Source of the DNA: Acholoe squamosa
Lineage: Eukaryota > Annelida > Polychaeta > Phyllodocida > Polynoidae
DNA length: 64,000 bases
Direction: 5' to 3'
Assembly (NCBI GenBank): GCA_949317995.1
Contig: OX439044.1
Span: 53,214,166-53,278,165 of the forward strand
The position numbers were made by a program, and so were the translations under genes. This document shows, piece after piece, positions 21,718 through 31,612 of this stretch. Every line of letters begins with the position of its first letter. The stretch's first letter is position 1. The notes beneath the pieces are model-generated. The model saw nothing but the letters and a program-made list of their open reading frames with translations, was not told where the DNA came from and ran no database searches.

Positions 21718-23054
21718 TCCCTTTTAAAATGGCCCTCCTGCCCACACTGGAAGCAGCCTGTTCGCCTCCGGGTGGTCGCCTGGGACCCTGCATCTACCTT
21801 CTGGCTCAGCTCCTTCATCATGGCGGCCATCTCGTCCATCTTGGTGCAATAAGTTGTCATCTTCTCGGTGAGGGAGGCGTCGGCGGCTCTCACTTTGAAC
21901 TTGTCTACCCCTTCCCGGTTGATGGTCTTCAGATAGGCCTCCGCCCCTATTGCTGTCATAACAGCCGCCTGCAGGTCCTTGGGCTGCGTCTGATATACCC
22001 ACTGCCTAAGCTGACTGTCTCCCAAAGCGGACAGGAATCGGTCCAGAACCAGTGCGTCCACCGTCTTTGCATCGGCGTCGGGGTAAGCCAGCCGTGTGTA
22101 TTTTGTAAGTTCCTCTTGCAGAGCCTGTAACGTTTCCCCCGGCTTACGCTCCCTGGTTCGGAGGAGCGCTTTGTAAGTTTCCATCTGATTAGGCGGTTCG
22201 AACCTGAGTTCCAAAGCCTCCCTCAGCTGCCGGTACCCTTCCGCCGTAGCTGGTTTAACCCCTGTAAGCAATCGCCGGGCCGGTCCTGTTAGGCTCAACC
22301 CAAGAAACATTCCGGCCTCCTCGGGTGTCCACCCATTAACCCTTACGCACAAATCAAAATGATTGAAATAGTCCGCCAAATCACCCGTCCCATCAAATTT
22401 GGTAGGTTTAATAATTGGCTTCCGCCCCTCGGCTGGTCCGCACTCATCTCCTCCTCCTCCGGTCTTCCCCCTCCCCCCTCTACCGGCGACGACACCTTCT
22501 CCTTCTCCTATCTCTCCCTCCTCCACCGGAGGCGTCCGGCCCCTCCGTGGGGGAATCAGGCGCCTTCTCAATCCCTCTCTCCTTTCCACTCTCACCTGTT
22601 CGGGGGGCTCTCTTCGTGCCCGACCTCCCTGACCCGCCTCCGGTTGTCTCCCGTTTACCTCTCTGCCCTCGTCCACCGGGCGTTCCTTGAACTCTACTTC
22701 TTCGTCCCCCTCAGTATCGCCCTCAGCGTCCTCGGGTAATTTAGGTAAGTAGATCTCTCCCCATTCAGCCTCTCTAGCCTCCTCCTTCACCTCCTGAGCC
22801 CTTTCCTCCTCTCCCTCAGGCAGTTGAGGTTGCACTAGGGGTGTTCTCTCATCCCAATCCCACCCCTCTGCGGCTCTTCCTTCTGTCACAGGGGTTCCAC
22901 CGATCATGGGAGGCCGCCCCAACGCCATCTCCGGTTTTCTCTGGCGGCCTCTCACCCCCTGTGGTCCACCCTCCGCCCCTTTTTTTCCATTCTCGTCCTT
23001 CTTTACTGCAGACCTCAACTCCATTTTCTTTTCTCCAGATCCTCCCTCAGCCAT
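21633..23054 (-). CDS. gag: Ty3/gypsy Gag (capsid-nucleocapsid)
   Basis: 473 residues. The first 200 are charged and low-complexity (Glu-, Arg- and Pro-rich). The middle (about 215-380) is a retrotransposon-type capsid, with PTKFDGTGDLADYFNHF followed by GLSLTGPARRLL and a LQEELTKYTRLAYP helix. The C-terminus has a zinc knuckle C434-x2-C437-x4-H442-x4-C447 that would bind element RNA. Gag builds the virus-like particle. The ATG at 23,054 has A at -3 and G at +4 and lies only about 60 bp after the 5' LTR, so the leader is very short. The stop lies inside the pol frame. Confidence 0.9.
   Translation of the reverse strand: MAEGGSGEKKMELRSAVKKDENGKKGAEGGPQGVRGRQRKPEMALGRPPMIGGTPVTEGRAAEGWDWDERTPLVQPQLPEGEEERAQEVKEEAREAEWGEIYLPKLPEDAEGDTEGDEEVEFKERPVDEGREVNGRQPEAGQGGRARREPPEQVRVERREGLRRRLIPPRRGRTPPVEEGEIGEGEGVVAGRGGRGKTGGGGDECGPAEGRKPIIKPTKFDGTGDLADYFNHFDLCVRVNGWTPEEAGMFLGLSLTGPARRLLTGVKPATAEGYRQLREALELRFEPPNQMETYKALLRTRERKPGETLQALQEELTKYTRLAYPDADAKTVDALVLDRFLSALGDSQLRQWVYQTQPKDLQAAVMTAIGAEAYLKTINREGVDKFKVRAADASLTEKMTTYCTKMDEMAAMMKELSQKVDAGSQATTRRRTGCFQCGQEGHFKRECPQLKKGGDAERKVDAAPPSASRPAEN
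21693..21699 (-). promoter_or_regulatory. Candidate -1 ribosomal frameshift heptamer G GGG GGA
   Basis: In the gag frame the codons read AAG GGG GGA, so the heptamer GGGGGGA has the canonical X XXY YYZ phase. A -1 slip moves ribosomes into the pol frame, which is open across the whole overlap. It sits just after the zinc knuckle, as in many retroelements. The GC-rich sequence downstream could form a stimulatory structure, which I did not fold. Confidence 0.55.
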
Positions 23055-23100
23055 TCTTCGATCTCACCGGACGCAGGTTCGTAAAAAAAAATATTAAGAA

Positions 23101-23114
23101 CACCGCTGTCACCA
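23101..23114 (-). other. Primer binding site
   Basis: One base inside the 5' LTR the minus strand reads TGGTGACAGCGGTG. The TGG start matches the complement of a tRNA CCA end. I did not identify the tRNA. Confidence 0.7.
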
Positions 23115-23115
23115 A

Positions 23116-23454
23116 TGTAGCGCCCGTTCGTATTATGAATGATCGAAGAACACAACCCGTCAAGTAACATTAACTCGCTTGGTTTATTGCCCTGGCACTC
23201 CTTGGCCACACCATCTAAATGCTGTCTGTGGGTAGAAATGTCGTCTGCAACCTCCTCCGGGAGCTAGCTGCTTGACTGTTCACCTCGGGCTGTCGGCTGG
23301 ATCTGACCTCCGGTGGAACTAGTCGCGCTTTATATACAAGTCTCCACCGGGACGCTGCCTCTCGTGCAGCGTTCCGGCGGACTACTCCCGAGCGTTGAGA
23401 CTTTCCCCGAATGACTGCGTGGCAGTCATTCGGCGGCCAAGCCTCTCCGCTACA
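23116..23454 (-). repeat. 5' LTR of the Ty3/gypsy element
   Basis: 339 bp, ending TGTAG...CTACA like the other copy, and identical to it by eye. The TATA box at 23,328-23,336 would start the genomic RNA. The perfect 12-bp palindrome at 23,407-23,433 lies upstream of it in U3. The flank TTAT after 23,454 matches the base run before 13,401. Confidence 0.95.
23328..23336 (-). promoter_or_regulatory. TATA box of the LTR promoter
   Basis: TATATAAAG on the minus strand lies about 120 bp inside the LTR start, with GC-rich sequence on both sides. This is a normal place for the U3 promoter. The U3/R boundary should be about 30 bp downstream. Confidence 0.65.
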
Positions 23455-23540
23455 TTATGCATAAGGTATAGACTTGTCTATAGGTCAATTATTTCAGGTG
23501 CCAAATGCTAAAGATTTCATTTAAGAGGGTGGAGAAATTT

Positions 23541-24287
23541 CAGGAGGTTAATTCAAAAGATCCTGGGATCGCAACCTCAGCAATCTTAGGAATAAATCAG
23601 CCTTATCCTATTAAGCGATCTTTAGATTAGACTGCGTTCACTTTTCCTAGCCAGCACTACGATCGCATCGATCTTAGCCTCAGCCCTCCTACACTATTCC
23701 AAGAAGTACTGACTGGGCACAGGGGTAAGAGTCCCAAAATAAAGGAATAGCTGTGGAGTCACTCTTCTTCACAACAGTGCTTATACCATCATTCCCCATC
23801 CCCATATGGGCTAACAAAAGAGCTCAGGGTGCAGTTGACCCCGTACAGTATTCAAGAGTTGTTCACATGAATGTATGATTTATGCTTGCCTATTAGAAGC
23901 ATTGTGCCCCCCCCAGGACAAAGAGAGAGAAGGGAAGAATTACCTTACAGTGCACTTAACACATGAGTAGCCCTAAGAGCCCTCAAGGACACTCAGCAAA
24001 TGTCCTCCCTCCCCTCTATATGTATGCAGCAGGCTATTACTCTTTCCATCAGGAGTGTTCCCTGTGAGTGCTCTTGTACTCAGGTTAAACCACTATGCAA
24101 TTCTTTCACTAAGATCGCAGTGACCTTAGCACTGGAAAAGGAATAGTGAAGTGATCCCAGGACTTGCTATTCCTGACAGGCCTGCAACCACTGCATTAGA
24201 TAGGGTAGACTGGCCAGGTCTTATGATATGTGCCTACACTAAGATCGACGGGGTAGAAATCCCAGGATCTTTTGAATTAACCTCCTG
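23541..24287. mobile_element. 747-bp non-autonomous TIR element
   Basis: The left end CAGGAGGTTAATTCAAAAG (continuing ATCCTGGGAT) is matched by its perfect reverse complement at the right end, giving TIRs of about 29 bp. There is no transposase frame. A truncated relative lies at 8519-8791. The CAGG termini recall hAT elements, but no 8-bp target duplication is visible, so the superfamily stays open. It starts 86 bp to the right of the Ty3 element. Confidence 0.75.
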
Positions 24288-24289
24288 AA

Positions 24290-26722
24290 GTATGAGCGTA
24301 ATTCAGTTTGCACTCAGGTCATGGTTGAATGTAATCCATGGCAGGTATACGCATAACATGGAGTATTATATTAGTCCAACTCTAATTTCTAGCTTTAAAT
24401 CGTATGATTCTCCTTTAAAGTTGTGAGAATGGTCCACCCCCTATAAATCGAGACAAGCCATCCTCAGGGAAGAAAAACCAACATAATAATATCTTATTCT
24501 TCTGTCATTTAATCTTTTCATAGCCTGGTTATGTCCTGTTCACTTACAATCAATATTGACTGCTTGGGCGAGAAACAATTACAATCCTATTTGAAAAACT
24601 GTATGCCGCCTTGCCCGGATCTTGAGATGAACTTTGATAATGAATTTACCTGCAGAGGGTTGTTTTTGCTTGCCTGGTCACATGTTTGCTCCAGCACTTC
24701 GCAATATGCCCACCCCTGTAACAGCTACAGAATAGCATTAACTGAACTGTGCACATAATATTATCCTCCATTTCATCTAAGGTGATTGATGCATTACACC
24801 TTCAGATTCAATAGTAAACATATTTTCTCTTACCAGTATTAACACAACACTGCATGACATGTAAATGAAGGTAAAACGCTCCAGCCAGCTACTCTAAAGT
24901 TACAAACCACCTACTGATAAGGAAGTGTTACATTGTTAACGGTACCATGAGGTCAACAGGTCTACACGATTAATCACGATTGCCTTTTTATATAGGGAAG
25001 TGGAGCGGTAGGCAGAGGAAATGGTTTCAATGTAACACATCTGTTATTGAAAGACCTGAGTCACCCAGCTAGCTGTGATACATCACTGACGGCCAAGCTC
25101 TACACTTATATGTCCTCCTCCTGTTACAAAGGGATTGTCTGAGCACTGTGGAAGCTGTGCACAATAGTTGCTTCAATGCTGCTACCTCATCCATCTGCCT
25201 TTGTAGTCAAAAGCACACAATAGAGAATACGTCTGCAACATGGCAAGTTTCTTATGGCGCTCTATTTAACCTCTATTGTTGAGTGAAAAGGACTCGCTTA
25301 AAATCCCTGTCTTAGGCCCATACATGAATATGCTCTTTCAGGCTGAAGTAGGACTATATGGACTATGTATAAATGGCACACGGGGAGTTTTCCAGGAAAC
25401 ATCAAACCTTTTCCAACGTGACAAAGCAGGTAGGCATTGAACAGTAGACAACTAGGAAATGTTCGGAAGATTTTGGATTTGTCAGAGCTGTAGTAGCAGT
25501 GTAAGGTATAGAGTCCACTACTGTAGGTCTGCAATAGCTCTCAGTTGGAGGGCAGCAAGGAGGGGCCTCAGAGATGATTTAATGCAGGGTCATTAATAAT
25601 GGCTATAACATGTTTGTCCATCTTTAGGGGTACCTGAAGGTCTGGAAAAGAAATGTTGTACTGAACAAATTATGTTCAAATAATATGAAACTTTCCCCTA
25701 TATGTTGTGAACTAATAAATAGTACTGAAGAGTAAAAAGTATATAGAAAATCACCAGTCCATGGGAAATATCACTTTCAGAATAATTTCACTGTACAACG
25801 AATTTTCACTTTTCGAGAAAAAAAATGGAGCTGAAACCCATTAATTCCTATGTATTTTGACCTGGGGAATTCAAAAATAACATCCTTTTTTGCTGGCGGC
25901 TCTCTTTTTTGAGATACACATACAACCCTAGAATTGCCAATTTTCGTCCTCACTAGCCAAATCCATATTAGTGCATACTGTACAAACACCAGATTTTACA
26001 TCAGATCTGATCTATTTGTCTTTGTTTACCACTTCCAAGCCCATATCTAATGAATTGCTCATCCTTTGACTCTGTAAATATGCAGTAAAAGTAGTAAATA
26101 AGGTCAAAATTTTAGCCAGTCAGCTTTTGTTTAGGACTGTTTTACCTGCCTCTTGTATGCAATGTTTGGCTCATTCCACTTCAGACCCCATTACTAGCCT
26201 GCTAGAAGAGAAGGTAACCTCTAACTTTGGTAGCATTTTTCCATCTCTTGAGAGGTCGCGTTTGGAATCACTCCCCATGTATGTCACTTACCGAGCCACA
26301 GTTTGTTTGGGGAAGAATGCGAGGTCAGATGCAGGAGTCATCAAGGATGTCTTGCATTTGAGTTTCTGGTATATGCCAGCAATGTATCCACACTCTCTAC
26401 ATAGTCCTCAGCCCTATTGTTTTCAGGAAATCCTGTTATGACAGCGCTGAGGGCAAGCCATGTTTTTTTCATGATTCATTGGTATCTACCAAGCAAAGGG
26501 AAACAGCATTTTGTTCACTGATAAGGCCAAAAAATAATCCTACACCAATATCAAATGTTCAGCAAACCCTTCATTACATTACAGCAATTGTAACAGCTAT
26601 TTTGTGAATAAAACTGTTCTAGAGTGGTCTAAGATTTGACTTTTTCTAAGGTTTCTCTCTCACATAGGTCTTTATAGATTTTAGAAAATCATGTCTGTCC
26701 TATCCACCCAATGCTCACTATT
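24290..26722. other. Intergenic, no gene recognised
   Basis: Frames of up to about 105 codons exist (for example 26,127-26,441 plus) but show no domain, codon or splice support. No structured repeat is seen. Confidence 0.35.
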
Positions 26723-26920
26723 TACCGTATTGGCCTGTATAAGCGCTGGGTATTTAAATGAGGGCTGGTCTTGAATAAGTGACGGGAGTACAGGGGTATT
26801 GAAATTTGAAAATCCACTGTGATTTAAGTCTTGAATAAACACTGGTCTTGAATAAGGTCATGGGGTAAAGCCTAGGTGAAATCAATGAGTGCCCCAGCAA
26901 TTATACAGGCCAATATGGTA
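26723..26920. mobile_element. TA-flanked MITE, CCGTATTGGCC ends
   Basis: The left end TACCGTATTGGCCTGTATAA is the inverted counterpart of the right end TTATACAGGCCAATATGGTA, with TA at both outer edges. The internal part repeats the words CTTGAATAA and GGTCTTGAATAA. It looks like a relative of the CCGTAAA family at 33.6, 48.1 and 49.6 kb. TA duplications suggest a Tc1/mariner-type source, by inference. Confidence 0.65.
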
Positions 26921-28353
26921 TTCCTTCACCCCAAGTAACCCCAACACTCTGAAATTACCTCCTTTAATATGGTTGATGAGTGTGCAAAGCCTAAATTTGG
27001 AGCAATCAAGTGACTCCGTTTATCTGTACTAACTGTGCGTTTCCATCATCCATATTTTAATATCATCACAGTGTGGAACTTAGAGAAGGAGATGCTGAAG
27101 TTCTATGACACTCTATGTAATGACCCCTCCCTACACATAAAGGGATGTAATATCTGTGATATGTTTTACTTTAATATCCATTTGGGATAATATACCCCTT
27201 TCCAAATTGCCATTATGCTATGTACACTGGTATGAGCTGGATCATGATGTATACAGCACAGAATTTCCATATCTGGTGGGAAAAGAAGCATGTATTTGAC
27301 CAGTGTGCATAACATCCAGCAGGTGGCAGTACTGAGTAGTGTTTTGCACCTTTCTTGCCATTCAAGCTTCCACTTTGAACCATTCAAATGTAGATGTGTA
27401 ACAGTAGATGGATCCACTGGGCTTGTGCAATCAAGTCCTTGTGGATTTTATGAGTTGGTTGAATAAAAGTGAATATTTTATATCATAGGGACATGATATT
27501 TTTGGTACATCGATTTCTGGGACCCTTAGATACTTGTAAACATGAATCAACAAGTTGTAGTTATGACCATGTATTAAACTCCTGAAATATGACTCTTTTG
27601 GGAGGTTTGCTGCCATGCTACTAGTATCGTGTGGAAAGCGTTACTGACATGCTGGTTGGTCGTTAGTCAATGCTTAAGCCTATGGAGAAATCGTCAGTGA
27701 GTCAGGGGCATGGCAGTGAGGATGAGTTTCAAACCAAATCAAACAAACTGATGGGCGACTGACAGCCATCAGTGACTGATGGATGGCATACCCATAGTCC
27801 ATTATCATTAAGGCTGTTGTTTCTTTCTAGTTCTATTAGAGGTTGGGGTATGCTATCTTGGTTCATCACCTTTACCCAAAATCTATTAAATGCCATTATC
27901 ACAGCATACCGGCAGCCGCCAAGCAGACTTCATCTTTTACATGTATGCCTAACGATTTCTCCACATTGACTTTTAATATGGCCAGCCAGCATGACAGTGA
28001 CGCCTGTTCACAGGGGTGACCCCCTGAATCACATTACGTCACATTACATCTTTTCAAACATTGCTGAATATATCCAAGTATTAACATTTCTACACCAATG
28101 CATGTACAATATCTAAATATAGTTGCTACCTAGAAATTATGCTCATCATAAACCATGTTTGTGAGCATTCCTCATGAGATATGATTTTCAAAAAAATAAG
28201 AAAAAAGCTGTGAGCACGCCTTGCGGGTAAAATAACACTCAACAACATTGAGGAAACTCATTCAAATCAAACTGATTCACAATCACAATTATCCCCTGAT
28301 GATAGGAACATGGGGAGATAACATTCAAACTGCAATAATTCAATTATCAGACT
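26921..28353. other. Intergenic, no gene recognised
   Basis: AT-rich sequence with short frames only. Any 5' part of the LINE should lie at its right end, but no endonuclease motif is readable there. Confidence 0.35.
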
Positions 28354-30180
28354 TTGAAATTCATGCCTCGAAATATGACTTTTCCTACTGAGAGAGTTAC
28401 TGATGACGCTAAGGATGACCCAGCACTTTTCTGGAGGCATCTAAATGGCATAATAAACCCCAAGGTTAAACAGTCTACAGCAACCTTCATAGACACAAAT
28501 GGGGATAGGCAGGAGGCTGACAAAGCCAGTGAGTATTGCAACAATTATTTTGCAAGCATCGGTAAAAAACTCTTTGAAAATTTAGACCGGGGAATGAGGG
28601 ATCCTGAGCCCTCCATTGAGGATTACATGAAACAAATACAAGGGATGGGGGGAGATGAGATGCCCATACCCGAAGTTACTAGTGCTGACATCACCAAGTT
28701 GGTCAAATCAATAATTACCACTAAATCATCTGGCTTACCAAATATGTCCTCTGAGGCATTAGCACCTCAACTAGCATCACTATTTAATAACAGCTTCAGA
28801 CAAGGAATTTTTCCCAAGAGCTGGGCGTCGGCCACAGTTATCCCAATTCCAAAAACTGGAGACTTAAATGAGGTGTCAAACTGGCGACCAGTAAGTCTAC
28901 TCCCCCTCCTTGGTAAGCTAATGGAGAGAGTAGTCCATGCCCATATTACAAAGTTAGCAGAAGACAAAGGCTGGATATCACCCCCAACAGTACAGTTTTG
29001 TCAAAAAAAAGAGACACCAGATGCAGTTTATGATCTACTAAATTATCTATATGAGGCCAGAGATGAAGGCAAGCTAACCTGTGCTGTCTATATAGATTTC
29101 AGCAAGGCCTTTGACAGTATACATCACACTCTCCTACTGAAACGATTAAAAGACATGGGGATAGGTGGGGCCCTACTAGCCTGGTTAGGGAGTTACCTGG
29201 GACACAGAAAGCAAACCACCTTGCTGAATGGCTCAAGGTCAAGTGAAAAGGATGTCTCGTTCGGAGTCCCCCAAGGGTCCATTTTAGGCCCCCTGTTGTT
29301 TATATTATATGTAAACCAAGTAGTCTTGATTGTGGATCACTGTAGAATCATGTTATATGCAGATGACATAGTTATATTGTCCAAAGACCGCGACCCCAAA
29401 CGGATTAAAGAGCATACATACAATCTGACCTTGATAAGATAGTTGGTTAGTGTACCACCAGTGGCCTCACCATTAATGCCAGAAAAACGTAAACTTGTAT
29501 TTTGGTATGGTGGAAAAGAGAAAGCCCTTGTTGCAGGGTTACAAAACATTACTATTGGCCGAACCATTCTAGAGTGCCCAACCATGTATAAATACCTAGG
29601 TGTCAAAATTGACTCTACTTTGTCCCTAAATGCCCAAATGGCCAATACTAGATCAGTCATTGGGCAGAAATTGTTCATGTTCGATAAACTGCGTTACCTC
29701 ATGACAGAGAAGGTTGCGGGTATAGTTTATAGACACACCATTTTACCATTTTTTGATTACTGCACCTTTGTGATTGATGGCGCAAATGCTTATCAAACCA
29801 CAAAGCTCCAGAGGTTGCAAAACAGGGGGCTTAGAATTGTTACAAAGTCCTTCAACATTAAAACCAGTACAGAGGTCCTCCACACCCAGTGTGTTGTTGA
29901 TAGGCTAGACATCAGACGCCAAAAACAACTGGCAATCTTTATGTACAAGCAAGCCACAAAACTGGGCCTAAGGGTCACTGAGACCCAAAGGACCAGAGCT
30001 GACATGAAAATAAAATTCCCCCAGAAGAAACCAAACCTTGAAAAGTTCAAGAAAAGTCCTTATTACAGGGGTGTCCAACTGTGGAACAGAATTGATTCCA
30101 GAGCTCAGAATGCAAAGACTATCGCAGAATTTAAAACCTTATACAGCAAGTATAACCTTAACCCACACAGAAAAAAATAA
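28354..30180 (+). pseudogene. Non-LTR (LINE) reverse transcriptase, 5'-truncated and broken
   Basis: The first frame (28,354-29,442) starts in the linker before RT (DPALFWRHLNGIINP). It then shows NWRPVSLLPLLGKLMERV, YIDFSKAFDSIHH, GVPQGSILGPLLF and the catalytic YADD (MLYADDIVI). After a TAG the same frame carries the thumb and C-terminal region with KYLGVKID, LPFFDYC and LQRLQNRGLRIV. Around 29,410-29,490 the best match to the family switches frame twice and meets a stop where Trp is expected. The enzyme would copy LINE RNA by target-primed reverse transcription. The upstream endonuclease is absent, so this is a dead, truncated insertion. The clade is Jockey/CR1-like as a best guess. Confidence 0.8.
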
Positions 30181-30184
30181 GTTC

Positions 30185-31060
30185 CAAATGTTAGTCATAT
30201 ACGAGTCAAATTGTCTAACTTTCTAGCAATAGTTAGTCAAAACGCCGTCTTTAAACGTCCCTCTTTTTCTTGGTCGAATATGACTAACCATTAGACAAAG
30301 TGGCCTAATTGCCTTGGCTTGCCTGATTTTGACTAGGATTCCTTGGTTGTTTTGACTAAGTACAATTCTTGATATTTTTACTTCAATTCAACTGGTGATT
30401 GTGTTAAGCTCTATATAGGATTCACACCTGACAGATCAGAGTCTACTCATTGAGGAAGCATTTGAAATACCTCACACCATATTCATTTAGAACCCCTGAG
30501 CCAAAGTACTCTGGGTTTCCAACAAAGAAACAAATTCAAATATGGATATTGTATTTATCTAGAATACCACAGAATAGGTGTTCCTCTCTGACTACCTATT
30601 TCCTTTGACAAGGCATCAACCTATTTGGTACATTTTGCCAAGTGTAATGTTAGATTGAATTTTGAAAGCCTCAAATACATGTCGTTTCTGAAAAATCATC
30701 ATAGTTTTGACATCCATGGAGCTATTCATTGTACCCACCCATCAGAAAAATCCTGTTTAAAACCACAGTGCCATCTGGTGTGTAAAGGTAACACCATGTG
30801 TCTATCCCTTAGTCAAATTCACTAACGGACCTTGGTCAAAATGACTAAGATCTCTTAGTGAAAGTGACTAAGATATGTTAGCTTGCCTGAAACTCCCAGC
30901 AGATACCCTGTTCAAGATAGTGCTCGGAGAGTGAAACTGATCTGGGTAGTCAATATGACTAAGAAAACTTAGACCTCCTTGGTCATTTGTTAGTCATAAG
31001 TACTAAGTAAGATTAATAAGTCACTTTGACTAAGTTTTCTTAGGTACGTTTTTTTGTGTG
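30185..31060. repeat. Array of TGACTAAG-like motifs downstream of the LINE
   Basis: Two clusters (30,190-30,370 and 30,805-31,050) are crowded with TTAGTCA/TGACTAA words and CTTGGTC-n-AATATGACTAA units, in both orientations. They are separated by about 430 bp of ordinary sequence. The right cluster ends TGACTAAGTTTTCTTAGG just before a T7 run. It may be the ends of a non-autonomous element with multiple subterminal transposase sites, or the LINE 3' untranslated region. No gene is seen. Confidence 0.5.
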
Positions 31061-31525
31061 CAGTCTTAATTGGCTAACAGCTAAAAATTACACCATGAGT
31101 CAATGGGCTTCTGTCTTTGTTTTGCTGGGTAATCATTGACTTATAGCCACCCATCAACTCTGGTGATACACTATGCACCGGTAAGGATACAACTACATTG
31201 AAGTAACGCAAACATATTTCATATTTAACTCTGCTTTGAGCTGACCTGACCTTCCTAAAGAGAGCTACAAATGCCGCATAGATGTAGAAAATGCCCACGC
31301 CGCTAGGAAAATAACTACCATTATCATCACACCTCCACTTCACCTTAACTCATCCAAATATCTCCTATCTCACTGTCTGGATGGCATCAGCAGTGCACAC
31401 TTTTATCTTTATCCTACCAACCTCCTTCTCCTACTATTCTATATTATTTGAATTCTATCAGCATGACAAAATTATATATTGAATGTAAACTCCTGGAATA
31501 TACTGTGCCAAGATTTAATTGAGGA

Positions 31526-31580
31526 AATAAAGGTTCAGCAGCCACATAAAATCATGAAAATGATGTGGTGAAGCTGGAAC

Positions 31581-31609
<29 letters not shown>
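31526..31609 (+). repeat. Poly(A) tract with AATAAA upstream
   Basis: Twenty-nine A residues occupy 31,581-31,609, and AATAAA lies at 31,526-31,531, about 50 bp before them. This is the 3' signature of a retroposed RNA. The source could be the LINE ending about 1.4 kb upstream, a SINE or a processed transcript; I cannot tell. Confidence 0.45.

Positions 31610-31612
<3 letters not shown>

Larger units (their letters stand above)
13401..23454 (-). mobile_element. Complete Ty3/gypsy LTR retrotransposon with extended pol
   Basis: The element is 10,054 bp and reads on the minus strand: 5' LTR 23,116-23,454, PBS, gag, pol (protease, RT, RNase H, integrase, long extra C-terminal region), 3' untranslated tandem repeats, PPT, 3' LTR 13,401-13,739. 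The order protease-RT-RNase H-integrase is that of Ty3/gypsy (Metaviridae). The sequence TTAT precedes 13,401 and follows 23,454, a 4-bp target-site duplication. The LTRs look identical and both long frames are open, so insertion was recent and the copy may still be mobile. It is much more GC-rich than the host DNA around it. There is no envelope-like frame with signal peptide and membrane anchor. Confidence 0.95.

Noticed and set aside
14703..23167. Many plus-strand open frames of 60-212 codons opposite the retrotransposon
   Set aside because: They are shadows of the GC-rich minus-strand gag and pol frames, with Pro/Ser-rich low-complexity translations and no domains.
26127..26441. 104-codon plus-strand frame
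   Set aside because: No family recognised and composition like random AT-rich DNA.
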